A DNA stretch of 64,000 bases from Diospyros lotus (Eukaryota > Streptophyta > Magnoliopsida > Ericales > Ebenaceae), in contig NC_068344.1 in NCBI RefSeq assembly GCF_014633365.1, positions 7,269,669 through 7,333,668 on the forward strand. Direction: 5' to 3'. Of the stretch, positions 33,913 to 46,569 are shown piece by piece. The position numbers were made by a program, and so were the translations under genes. Each line of letters begins with the position of its first letter. Position 1 is the stretch's first letter. Below the pieces are notes generated by a model, which saw nothing but the letters and a program-made list of their open reading frames with translations, did not search any database and was not told the origin of the DNA.

Positions 33913-36306
33913 GTATGAACAAAAGTCTCAGCATCTGGTAGTTACAATATGCTGTCAAAACGGATTCATTCATAACATTTCAGTTTATTTTCGATTATTT
34001 CTATTTGCTTTCTTCTCCATGTTCCTGAATTGTTCTTAAATTTAGCTGAAAAGTTATGACTAATTCTGGCTTCTGAACGTGCTTGAATTATTCATCAACA
34101 AATTTGAATTGAATTCCAACCTTCATATGGTAACAAGACAGTTTACATGCTTATCTATCTGTTTCTTCTCAAGCAAACTAATGCAGGACCAAATTCTTTA
34201 ATTTATTAGTGTTTTCATTTTTCTTATTTGATTAGCTTTTGGTTATTATTTATATTATTAGCTTTAATAAGTAGTCATGTGTCTACCATGTGACTTTTAA
34301 TATGGATGGGTAGCTAAGATTAGGAGGATTCCTTTCTGATCAACAACTAGGATTTATCCCTCCTGTAACCCTAGTAAAATAGTCTTTAGGACACTTGTAG
34401 CTAGCCACTTTTATTCTATTTCAACATTTGAAGTTTTCCCAAACCCTAAGTTTCATATTATTGTTCCAGCTTTGATCTCACACTGTTTTAAGCCCACTTA
34501 TTTTGTTTCTTCCTCTCACACAATGTTACAAACAATGATCAATATTTCCCTAGATTATCAGTCCCCTGGCTTGAGAGTTTTGTGCTAAATTGCACAAGGC
34601 ATCCGAGAGAAAAAAGGTAAGGAAAGACATTAAAATAAAAATTCTTTATGCATGTGAAGCTTTTAAATGAACATAATGATTAGAAAGCAATGCAGAGATG
34701 AAAATTCCTGAAGTAGTTAGTTTAGTTGGTGAGGAAGCAGAGAGCACAGATGGTGTTGACATGATGAGTGGTTGCCATAGGTAGTAGTGCTTAGGGGATA
34801 CATGATTCATCAGTCTCTGTTTTTTGATGGCTTTGTCCATTCTTGGACGGCTTTTAAGAACTGGTGATGATTAACAATTGAATGAAATAACTTATGGAGG
34901 CACAGCTTAGTGATAGTGGCAGGAGCTTAACTTTCTTATAATATTTTCTGCGCAAAGAGAATTAGATGACACAGAACAAAGACTGAAATGAGAGAAACAA
35001 GTTTGTCTATCCAAAGCTAAAAAGTATAGGATAAGAAAATCAAATAAATTGTTCTGTAAGAGAGATGCACAGAAATCTGAATGGGAAATGAGAGCATGAG
35101 TGAGATGAAGTTGATTACTTCTGCCTGTTTCTTTTTATGGGAAAACTACAAGCCCATATGGTTATGGTTCCAAAAACTATTTCATGGTTTCAAAACCAAA
35201 AAAAATATCAAGAAAATACATTTGCTGAACTAATTCTAGAAACTGTTTTTACATAATTGTTCTCAAGATACCCTAGTTTTAAGGCAACAACAAAAAGATA
35301 TTTTAGTTGGTTCCAAAAATAGTTATATTAAGCAAATGATTTTATATGAAAACAAAGGAGTTTTCAAAAATTTCAAAACTTTTGATTCCAAAATAGAAAA
35401 CATAGAAACCATAACCAAATGAGGCTTATAAATTTCTTAATGGGAGGGCTCTACACTTGGTTGTCAGATACATCAACAAAGTCAGTTTAATTTATTATGT
35501 TTTCTTCCCCCATTTTTCCCTGACAGAATAGATAAAGGACTGTCATGGTCCACCCTTCAACCTACACCATGCTGCACGGTCCTGGAAGCAAATTGTCTCA
35601 GTGGTTCATGGGTGAAGTACTTTTTCGTATAATTGCTCATCAATGATTCAATAAATGGTGTTTCCAGGGATTGTTGTTGGACTCCTTGTTTGGATGAAAT
35701 TATGAAGGTGACCAAAAGGAAGCGAGGTCTGGATATATTATTGCTAGACTTTTAAGATAAATTATTCTGTTTAATTCACTGAATAAGGATTGAAGCTTCT
35801 TCATCTTGGTAAACTATCTTGAATCTCAATCTTAATGTGTCTCTGACCAATTAAACAAGTCAGAAAATTCCAAGAATGCTCACCCTTACCAAATTTAATA
35901 ACAAATTTCTGTCCTTCACAAGGTCTCTGGAGAACTTCTGCAAAACCAAAGGTTTGTCCAAAGTTAAATCTTTGGGTTTAAATAAATCAAAAATCACACT
36001 GTCATGTGTTTCTTGAGCTTGCTAAACATACAAAATTCAATTGTAAATGAGATATTGATGGCCAGAATCCATACTTGCAAGATGCTACAGTTGCTTCTTT
36101 GCTAAAAAAAATGATTCTGTGCTGATTACACTGTTCCTAGCTTTAAATCTCATACAGTAACAATCTGACTGATCAAGACAGTTTTTATCCTACTCCCCTT
36201 AAAAATTCCAGAGAGAACCTAGACTCAATTAATATCATGTAATGGCATATTTTTGCCTTCATGGAATTCCTAGCTAACCTGTATTTGCTTTCTCATTTGG
36301 TAACAG
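33913..36306. other. Stretch between the two farnesyltransferase-like fragments
   Basis: AT-rich, no recognisable coding exon. The exon expected after NNSAWNQ is not visible. Some repetitive-looking sequence (about 34240-34620) may be an inserted element, but I could not find its ends. Confidence 0.4.
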
Positions 36307-36471
36307 CTCATTTGGACACTAAGGAGGGACCAAAGTATGTCAAACTTGAAGGTTTTGCATTCAAGAAGCAACTATATCTTTGCTCTAAACACGCTTTTGG
36401 ATCTTCTCTGTCATGGTTTTAAACCAGGCCAAGAGTTCAAAGATGCTGTAGAGACTTTTGATTCCAATGTC
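36307..36471 (+). pseudogene. Second exon fragment of farnesyltransferase alpha subunit
   Basis: After an acceptor-like AG the frame reads LKVLHSRSNYIFALNTLLDL then LCHGFKPGQEFKDAVETF. This corresponds to the ALSTLLDLLCDG-type segment near the C-terminus of plant alpha subunits. The frame then drifts without matching the family's last residues, and no donor is obvious. Confidence 0.7.
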
Positions 36472-36474
36472 AGA

Positions 36475-37464
36475 CTGATCAGATTCAGATTTGGCAAAAA
36501 CAGTTTGTTCTCTCTTGGAGCATGTTGATCCAATGTGATGCAAGAAAACTCTTTCTTTACAATCAGTTTAGCATGGTAGAACCTTTGCTAGATGCTATAA
36601 AGTATTGATAATCAACTCAAAGTTCCGACTGTTATCTTCTCCATTTCCATTTCATTGTGACTGCTTTTGAATTGGTTATATACATGTAGTATAGAGTACG
36701 TGGATCTTATGCAACCAAATGCTTCAGAAATCATTTTGAAGGTCCTTAATGTTCATTAGGAATATGGCTCTTTGCATTCTTTTTGATGAATTATTGTCAC
36801 AGTTACTCTGTAATCCCAAAGCAAAAATGCTTCCAGCACTAAAAAAGTAAGCAATTTGTCTTAAATTCCACCCTTGCAAATTAATAAGTTTGGAAAACAA
36901 CTTTTTTTTTTTAATTTTGTGGATTTATTTTTTTGGAGAAATGATTTTTAGTTAACTTAAAATACGTTATTATTTTGATTTTTTTTGTATAGCATTCAGT
37001 ATTTTCAATACATTTTCACCATTGAATTTCATAGAAAATGTTTCATTTTCCATGGAAAATAATGCCTATCAAACATGGAATGCAAGGAAAATGATTAAAT
37101 TCTATGGAAAATATTACCAATCAAATATCAAAAGATAGAAAATAATATTATTTTCTAGATAAAAAATTATAATAATCAAACAGCTTAAACTTTCAATTTC
37201 TAAAATTTAAACTTTCAATTTCTAAAAATTCATTTTTTCTAGAATTCATTTTCTTTCCACTCAAATTTCACCCAAAATCAATGAGCATCATAATTTATAA
37301 ATAAAAAGCTGCGTTGTACTTTTACTATCTAGAAACCCAAAAAAAAAAAAAAAAAAAAACGGAAGGCTGCGTGACTGCGACGCTAGTTACGCGACCTTAG
37401 AGCTGGTCTTAGGGTTTCTGCAAAATTTGGCCGCCGAGAGGCAGAGGGTCGATCGATCCCAAGA
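36475..37464. other. Intergenic region before the tRNA synthetase gene
   Basis: AT-rich, with a poly(A) run near 37340 just before the synthetase 5' untranslated region. No gene seen. Confidence 0.4.
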
Positions 37465-40400
37465 ATGGCGAATGAGAAAGAGAAAGAGCACGAGTTGCAA
37501 CTGTATAACAGCATGACGAAGCAGAAGGAAATTTTCAAACCGAAAGTCGCCGGCAAGGTCGGAATGTACGTCTGCGGCGTCACTGCCTACGACTACAGCC
37601 ACATCGGCCACGCTCGCGCCTACGTCGCCTTCGATGTGCTCTACAGGTTCATAATCTCTATCTTGAATATCCTCAATTTGAGTTTCTCTGACTTGCAATT
37701 GATTAGCAGCGCCGGACTGTGTATATGAATTCTACCGTCTATTTTCGTTTTACTTTAATTGGCTAGGAATTGAAACAAAATGGATTTTTAGGCTTTACGT
37801 TTTGGCTATTGATTGAAGTACTGCTAATCTGTAATGTTTTACTGCCTCATTTGCGTTTTAAATTTCTGGAAGGGAAGTAGAATGAAAGGGGGATCAAATG
37901 TTGTACTTACATCCTAATTAACTATTGAACTCGAAATAGATAATTTGTTTATTTTTTCACCCCATTAAACAAGAGAAAGGAATTTAGCATCCTGCATTTC
38001 ATCTTCTTTCCGAGATTGAAATAGGGAACTAATTTGGAGACTCTTTGAGTTATTTCTTGAGTCATGGTGTTGCAAGGGATGGGAATTCTGTTGGCATTTT
38101 TGACATGGGTTTTTGAGAATTCAAATAAGGAAAAGATGCTGAGAATCCCGGTTTGCAGTGTTTAGCATTGATGTCCAGACACCAGTAACATTTTATTGAT
38201 CTTGCTCCTTTATCTATGTAGCGGTGTTTTTCATAGGGATTATGCCACGTACTTCTCCAGTAGTATTAACACTCCCTGGCCTGTACTCTGGAACTCTTCT
38301 ATCTACAGTTACTTGCTTTTGCCACTTACATTGCTTTGCATTTCAGAAAAAACTTTCATGGGAATTTACTTTGTGTTAAATTAGGAGCACTTAGAATTAG
38401 ATTATTTCGACTGAATTTACTGCCTCACAAGTGCACACTCACAGTTCGAACAACTAAAGAGATCAAATCAAAATAAATGAAAACAGAATGTAAATTGACA
38501 GAAATTAAATCAAACCACAGAAGAACACAAAGCCTTTATCCTGGTTCAGATTGCCCCTTAGGACAATCCTACATCCAGCCTCTAAAGCCTCCCGAGAGCA
38601 GCCTCCCTTTGATTATCAGAATGTAATCAGTACAATCCCTCATGATTGCAAGCCTTCAAGATTACAAAGACTGTTATATCACACAGCCTTTTCTCTATTA
38701 CTTTCTTGTGAGAATGATACATCGTCTATGCCTAGACCTCTGTCCTATTTATAGAAAATAGGGCGGTAACTTCTAGGAACCTTATAACGGGTATAGACAT
38801 TTCCAATTTTAACCCCCCAACTTAATTATATTTACAAGTTGGTGACTGCCTATATATACCCTCTAAATTCCGATGCATCCTTACTACCAATATGCTGGAT
38901 TACTCGAGACAAAACTCTTAACATTTTGTTATACTAAAAGTATATTGAAATCTATTGGCTACACTGGCTGTGTTTGCTATTCTGAACACATATACAAGCA
39001 TTTTCTTCATTGCTTTAAGACAAGTTAGAATCTACAGTTTCCAAAACCGTGAAATTATGAAATGAGGCTTCATATGGGTACCTTTCAACATTCATCTTTT
39101 TACTTGTGATGCTGCTATTGTCTTAGTGAGCTGTATAACAATTTACTTCCAAAAAGCAAGTGTGATAGAATCAAATATTGAAGTAATAAATGTCTATTGA
39201 CTTAAATAAAACTTGATGTTTTGAGGATTGGGACATAAATATGTATTTTTAAATGATTTTATTTCATTTTGGGATTCTCAATCTTAATCAAGCTTCTTTA
39301 AGTTGGATATTGTAGGTATCTGCTGCACTTAGGCTATGATGTCAACTATGTAAGGAATTTCACTGATGTTGATGACAAGGTGAGATTTCAAACATTTTTC
39401 TATTAAGCCCATTTTATGCTCTTATTGTCAAAATCATGTTTTGGAGATTCAATGATTTAATCAGTTATGGAGTTGTGTTACAGCTGGAGAATTTTATTGT
39501 CTTCATATTATTTAGTGTTAGATCTGGGCCTTGTGTACTAACCTTATTCACATAGTGCAAACTGTCATTCTTGATCATATCTTATTGCTTTGCATTTCCC
39601 ATTAAAAAAAACGTCTTTGTGCTGTGCGTGTGGGATTTTGAAACTGAAGGCCTAACTTACTCTCAAACCCATTTAATTTGATTGAGATAAAAAATATTAA
39701 ATAATGTATGAAAAACTGAGGTTCAAGCCTTGGCAAATGACTATTGAGCTGCTTGATGAGATTAGGGGCAACATCTGCTGAAAGAGCAGCATCATCTGCT
39801 CAAATGCACAAATATCTAGGTGAAAACATAGCTGTTGGGTTAATGGCAGCTAGGTGCTGCTAAGGGTTTAGGGGTTCTCAAATGGGTTTAAGGCTAGAGA
39901 AAAATTCATAAAATGGAAAACACAACCTAGGCCATGTAACAAAAATGTGGGACAAAAGTTTGAGTAAAGTTAACTTAAAAGAAGGTGAAAAGGTAAATCA
40001 GTGGGCTTGTTTTAGGTCATTTTGGCTGATTTTAGGTATGAGGTTCTTATCTTTGGGAGGAAAATTCCTTAAAAAATTGAAAAAACATTCATTGAGGCTG
40101 GACAAAGTTGCTTGCTGTCAGAATTTTAAATTGAACAAAAGTTGGGTGAGGGGGTTAACTGACAGTGTTCAGTTTAAAGGAAGAAGAAGGTACTTTCTTG
40201 CTTTAGCTGAAATGAGGTAAACTGAAATGAAGCACATGGATTTTTCTTTTTGGGAAAATATCTTCAAACAAGTTGTCAAAAAATGTGGTATAGTTCAAAT
40301 CAAACAAAATCTGTATTAAACTTGAACTAGGTGTATGCCAAAGGAAGTTTAGTGGGCTGGATAGAACCGGCCATCAAAATGGGCCTTTGTACGGGTGCAA

Positions 40401-43400
40401 ACTATTTCTGAAGAATCCAAAAAAGAGTAAATATTTTTCTAACAGCATAGGGGATGCCGGGTCAAAAGTTTTGCAAACACAAATGGTTAATGTCATGAAT
40501 CGAAGGGATTTCATGGCTGTTGGCAGCAAAATCTGCTGCTGGCAAAGTTTGCTCCAACAGCCATTTGAAGGGCGTTTTAGTCCATTTAGAGGTGCTGGAG
40601 AAATTGGGAAAAATGAGAAAATATTTTTTAAATTTATGTAGAATACGGCGGTTAAATATTGTAAGGTTGTGTATGACAACGACCCTCTCCTGTTGTAAAG
40701 CGGGGAGTCTCATGCACTAGGCATGCCCTATGGTGTTAAAATATAAAACAATTCTGAAGATCTGAAGGGGGCTGTCACGTGCCAACTTAATGCACTGTAC
40801 ACGTGAATAAGGGAGGTAGTTATAGGCTGATATGTTTGTACTTAGAGCATGCTGTGTGTGATTGTACTTTGGCGGTTATGACTTCAGGTGGGAAAGTACT
40901 TCCATGGACTTGGGGAGATCGGTATAAATATAAACTGATCACACCCTTGGAAGGCACGAGAAGATTCATTAATTCAATTCTGAATTTCTCCCTCCCAAAT
41001 TCTTTCAATTCTGTGTGTGTGTGTGTGTGTGCCATTCCTTCTTTCTACCCCTATTCTACAGAATTCTCTCGAGAATTCTAGTCAGATCGCTAAGATCTGA
41101 CAGGCTGAACTAGGGCTTCTCTGTGGCTAGAAGCAACATCTTTTGCCACTGAAAGGGCCTCTTATAGCAGCTGCCTTGCTGGGGTATTTTGTCCATCTAC
41201 AAATGTTAGAAAAGTCTTATAAATGGTGAAACACACTTCAATATTTACCATGTATAAGTGGTCAATTTCATAAACTTGAAAATCAGTAAGGGCATGAACT
41301 CTGAGCTTAACCGTGGTTAGTCATGTATTATTTCTTAAGAGCTCAATGTCCAAATGAAAATCTGAACCTTGAATGAGTTTGAAATGATTGTTGGAAATGG
41401 AAATGGAATGTTTTAAATGTTGTTGAGTTGGATTTAAATGGTTTATAAAAAATATTTGACCTTCTTGTACCTAGGGGTCATTACATTATTCCTTATTAGG
41501 ATATTTAAGGATGCTTGCTTACAGTAACTACTAGTGATTATTACCATCTTAAGTGTATAATGATATGAGTTCATAAATGAAAGCAAGTAATTATATATAT
41601 GATTAGTACAATTTAATGCTTGGACTTTGGCAGATCATTCGCAGAGCAAATGAACTTGGGGAGGATCCATTAGTTTTGAGTGGCCGGTATTGCCAAGAAT
41701 ATCTTGATGATATGGTTGATCTTCAGTGCCTTCCTCCTACGCATCAGCCACGTGTATCTGAACACATGGACCAAATCAGGAATATGATAGCACAGGTGCC
41801 TTTTCTTCCTGTCGTCTTTTATTGTTAGGATCTGTTGGACAGCCAAGCTGTACTTTCTACACATGCCCACAGGTGTGCCCCTATGTACATTCTATATACC
41901 ACGTGAGGAAACACCTACTTGCAGTCATAGACATATTTGACATGCTAATATGATACAATTATATTATAAATGCTTTGAAAAATTGTTCTTGTAATGGTTT
42001 TTGTAACATTTATATTTTTCTTTAGTTCAATATGCATTGTAGAATTCTTAAAAGAAATGTGAAGATGAATTAGTGTAATTTTTGTTTTCGTGTTTCTCTG
42101 TTTATTAATCGAACATTAACTAATGTTTGTATTGAATTTTGGAAGTGTGGGGATGGTGAACCAAGGAAATGTTTGTTATGGTACTACAGTTTAGTTGCAT
42201 ACTGTACCATCTGAAGTTGATGCATTTCTTGCTATGAGTTCTGTGATTTTCTAAGAGGGATGGTACAGTACTACAGTTTTAGTTGATAACTAGTCAAGGC
42301 ATGAATGACTTTTCTCCTGTGTGATGACTCTGAACATTCTTTTGTTTTCTGAATAGTCTGCTGGTGTCTCCTGCAGATTATCAGTAATGGTCGTGCCTAT
42401 GAAGTGGATGGGGATGTGTACTTTTCTGTTGATGGATTCCCGAATTATGGCCAGTTGTCTGGGCGGAAGCTGGAGGACAATAGAGCTGGTGAACGGGTTG
42501 CTGTTGATACAAGGAAAAAAAATCCTGCTGACTTTGCATTGTGGAAGGTAAAATTCTTTTACTTTTGTCCTATATTGTTATTTTTTTGACTCCTATGGTT
42601 CCCTAGATTTTTTCTTAATGTTAGGCTGCAAAGCCTGATGAGCCAAGCTGGGACAGCCCTTGGGGTCCTGGAAGACCTGGATGGCATATAGAATGCAGTG
42701 CTATGAGTGCCCATTATCTTACCCATTCATTTGACATTCATGGTGGTGGAATGGATTTAATCTTCCCGCACCACGAGAATGAACTTGCCCAAAGCTGTGC
42801 TGCCTGCTCAGAGAGCCATGTGAGTTACTGGGTGCATAATGGGTTTGTCACGGCAAATGATGAGAAAATGTCAAAATCGCTTGGGAATTTTTTCACTATT
42901 CGTGAGGTAAAAAATTTGATTTTGTATAATTGATATCCTTCTATGATTTATGTTGCAACCTATCATGATGAGTTTTGCAAATTTTCACAGTTTCTTTTTT
43001 CCTGTCTCCCATAGGTCACCAAACTGTACCATCCCTTGGCCTTGAGGCATTTTTTGATGGGCACACACTACAGATCTCCTGTCAACTACTCAATTTCTCA
43101 GATAGAAATTGCATCAGAGGCCATTTTCTACATATATCAGGTAGAAACCAAGAAGCCTATCTTACCCTTGAAAAGGAACAATAGTCCTCTGATAAGTCCT
43201 AGGGGTGGAACAAAATTTATGTTTTGCTTTCATTCTGAAGGATAAAATGGTTATGTTGCAGTCGAGTTTGGAATGTGTTGGTAGCACAATATTTTTATGT
43301 TATGATTTTTTAATTGAAGCATGCCAAAGCATAAAAAGATGCACGGAAAGGCCCTCAAACTAAAAGTTGCTTAAATGATGCTTTATTGTTATATGTTTTC

Positions 43401-46400
43401 AAGGAAAGAAATGTAGGAGGCCTTACACTGCTACTAAAATCATATCACTCGAGTTCAGTCAAGCTTGATTTATTTGATAATACTTGTCAATTTCTTTTCA
43501 CATTAACTTATATCTGTTTCATTTGGATTGAAGCCATGAATTCAATGCATATTCATTTAACATGAAGTCTGATCTAATTTCTGTTCTCAAACTTTTTCAA
43601 TCATTCAAGTTACTTTGGTTATTTTCTATCTGTTTCCATATTATTTGTGTTCCCTTGTTAATTGAAGCAACTCAGTAAATTGGAGTTTTGATCCATTGTC
43701 CTAGGTTGCATACAAATGGGAGAAAATTAGCAATTTGGGGTTAGAAATTACTTCATTGATGGTTGCCAAAATATTTAGGGTGGGCACAGGCTAAGCTGGG
43801 TGTGTTCTGCGTATAGTTGTCCAAGCCCTATGCCCAATCCCAATCCTGGATGGGCCTAATTTTGATTTCAACTGCCGTCCACTAGAAAAAGTCAAATTTC
43901 AAAGTGCCCCCCGGGAAAAAAAAAAAAACTCTCAATTTATCTTGTAAAAATATATTTATAAAGTTTAATAATTATTTTAGGGGTTTTAGTTTTTTTTTAA
44001 TTTCTTTCATTTACATGAAGTGCAAATCTTTGGTATTTTTTTTTTCCTAAAAGAAATAACTTTTCATGATTTTATATTGTAACTAGAAAATAGTGAGATA
44101 AATAAACAAATTATATAATGATGTTTATAGTGTACCAATACATAGATTAATGATGGGCTGGGCAGCCTAGGTTGGCATTTGGAAAGTCATTCCAACATCC
44201 TACATGTCTAACCAGGTCTAAGGTTTTGTTCAAGCCTGCTACCAGAAGATTCTGCATCTTCTGAGACCCTAATAAACATGGACAGGCTTGAGGGAGAAAG
44301 AAAGGACAAAAAGGGGAAAAAGTTATTTTATGTATGGTAGTGCGACCAAAGTAGGAAACTGAAATATGGTATGGGTTTCGTAGAATTTCTTACATTTGGA
44401 TTCCCACATTTATTTGGTTAGGTGAAAACTAAAAACTAGATACCTTAAGTGTAAGGTTCCACCTTAAATACCAAAATAATTAAGTTTTGATACCACAATG
44501 CAAGGTTCTGTCTTAAATATTGTCATAATTAAGCTCTGTTAGAGTATTCCGAAGCTTTCCCTTTGATTCTCTCAACTCAAATGACTCACTCACACACTTA
44601 AGTACACACCAATATTCAAAACATACAAAACAGATATCAAAAAACACAGCAAGAACACACAGAGATATCCTGGTTCGGTCTTGGAAACAAGACCTACATC
44701 CAGACTGCTTAGCACCTCTTCAATCCATTATCTTGAAACATCCATAGGATGATCACAACGAGAACTGGAATCCCCCTCGCCCATATACACTGAAAGCTAT
44801 TAGGATTCTAGAGAATACAAGCTATTCCTAGCCACTCCCTACCTCTTGCACTCAATCCCAAAATACAAGATAGAAACCGGAAACTATCCTTTCCGAAATA
44901 GGCACACTAAGCTCTGCCCTTACTCCTATCCCACGACCCCTATTTATAAGATATAGGGGCGTGGGTTACAGGATATAATTGACTGCCCAACTGACTGAAC
45001 TAACTTAATTGGTCAGCTGCCCCTTCTAGAAAAGAGATTAATTCTAACACTACAACAGAAATGAACCATGTAGCAATACAATAATACTTGTTTACATTTA
45101 ATCTAATCTAATACAAATGACACAACAAGCTCTAATACCATAACATAAGGTCTCATCTTAAATAATGTTATAATGAAGTTCTGAAATCACAATGTAAGGC
45201 AACTGCCTTAAGTATCCTTAAACCACCCTAAGAAATTTTCTTTTATTTGATTTTTTTAATACCATTTAGTTTCCAAACATTCTCATGTCTTGGCCAAATA
45301 CTATCCTTCTCGGATAATGGTATAATAGAAAAGTAGTTGGGAGCCTGTGGTTTCCTCTATTCAGCCATGGATGCATACTCGGGAGGAGGACAGACTAGTG
45401 GCCTAGAATGACAACATTATCAAAAAAAATTGCCTAGAATGACAAATTTGTCCATGCTATTTGGGAATCTTATAGATTTATATTTTATGTAGTGGCATAA
45501 TAAAAAATTTAATTTTATGGAAATGGCATGATAATTGGATGTTTGCTTTGCTTTCTTTTTCCTTTTTCTCTAGTTGCTGAGAATCTGATTTATTACATTT
45601 TTTCGTGCTCTTTTTTCTTATTTATTTATTTTACTTTGGATCTCCCTGCTCTTCCTGCATTCCTTATAGAAGACAACTAATTTCTATGTCTGTTGGTTGA
45701 TAGACCTTGCAAGATTGTAATGAAGCCATATCACGATTTCAAGATCAAAACCTGAAGGGTGCTGAACCAAATGGCAAGTTACCAGGAATTACCCCTTCTG
45801 CAAAAGACTGCATTGGTAAACTACGTAGTGATTTTGAAACAAGGCTGTCCGATGATTTGCACACACCTTCTATATTGAATGCGTCTCTTCAGGAGGCCTT
45901 GAGATTCATCAACAGTTCCACGAACCAGCTGAAGGTATATAGATTTCGGAATTAGTGCAATTTCTGTCTGTTTCCCCACTTTGTATGCATGCATATGTTC
46001 CCAGTGTGCTCTGTGTACATTTATGGCCAAGTTATTTTTAAAAGGGTTTGTTGGTTGATATTTACCAGAAGAAGCAACAGAGGAAACAACAATTATCCGT
46101 GGTTCAGTCCCTCATTGAACTAGAGGAAGTCATCAGGGAGGTGTTGAGTGTCCTTGGGTTGTTGTCTGCGTTAACTTACTCTGAGGTATTGCAATATTTA
46201 GAAATGTCTTCTGCATTATCATTGACAAAATATTTGCTGATGATAAGCTTGATAACGAATTTGGCATGATTTATTTGACAGGTTTTGCAGCAATTGAAAG
46301 ATAAAGCATTAAAGAGAGCAGAGTTGAAAGAAGATGACATCTTACGTTTAATTGAAGAAAGAGCATTGGCAAGAAAGAACAAAGATTTCAATAGGGGCGA

Positions 46401-46569
46401 TGTGATAAGGAGCGACCTTGCCGCCAAAGGCATCGCTTTAATGGACGTGGGCAACCAAACAATGTGGAGGCCATCCATACCACCTGTTCAAGAAGAGCAA
46501 CCCGTCCAGAAAGAGCAGCCTTCTGGGCCTGGTAAACAAGACCAAGCTGCGCCGCCTGTTTCAACTTGA
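37465..46569 (+). CDS. Cysteinyl-tRNA synthetase, cytosolic type, nine exons
   Basis: Exons 37465-37646, 39316-39379, 41634-41795, 42377-42547, 42625-42906, 43015-43140, 45704-45934, 46069-46185 and 46282-46569 give 541 codons (540 residues), in frame throughout. The enzyme activates cysteine with ATP and charges tRNA-Cys. Class I signatures are intact: HIGH at residues 46-49 ([10 protein letters not shown]) and KMSKS at 274-278. The four zinc ligands are visible as C37 (YVCGVTAYD), C217 (HIECSAMS), and H242 and E246 (PHHENELAQ). The middle has [20 protein letters not shown] and the C-terminal part is the helical tRNA-binding region. The protein starts [10 protein letters not shown] with no transit peptide, suggesting the cytosolic form. 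The gene is about 9.1 kb because introns 1, 2 and 6 are large; introns 1 and 6 each hold a solo LTR. Confidence 0.95.
38374..38923 (-). mobile_element. Solo LTR in intron 1 of the tRNA synthetase gene
   Basis: 550 bp from TGTTAAATTAGG to AAAACTCTTAACA. It is flanked by CTTTG (38369-38373) and TTTTG (38924-38928), one mismatch. A minus-strand TATA box (TTTCTATAAATAGGACAG, near 38750) sets orientation. TCCTGGTTCAG and CCTACATCCAGCCT are shared with the LTR at 44537, so they are likely the same Ty1/copia-like family. Confidence 0.7.
39720..41110. other. Probable inserted repeat in intron 2 of the tRNA synthetase gene
   Basis: An unusual stretch inside the 2.25-kb intron, with the microsatellite (GT)n at about 41015-41031. 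The composition differs from neighbouring intron DNA. I could not define terminal repeats or a target duplication, so this is only a suspicion. Confidence 0.3.
44440..45226. repeat. About 49-bp minisatellite, four copies, split by a solo LTR
   Basis: Units of the form GATACCACAATGCAAGGTTC then TGTCTTAAATATTGTCATAA start near 44440 and 44488, and again at 45133 and 45182. The solo LTR sits between copies two and three. Confidence 0.7.
44537..45127 (-). mobile_element. Solo LTR in intron 6 of the tRNA synthetase gene
   Basis: 591 bp from TGTTAGAGTATTCC to AATGACACAACA, with exact target duplication AGCTC (44532-44536 and 45128-45132). A minus-strand TATA box lies near 44945. Related to the intron 1 LTR. 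Confidence 0.88.

Noticed and set aside
37383..37698. Minus-strand ORFs over exon 1 of the tRNA synthetase gene
   Set aside because: Shadows of the coding strand; no start context or homology.
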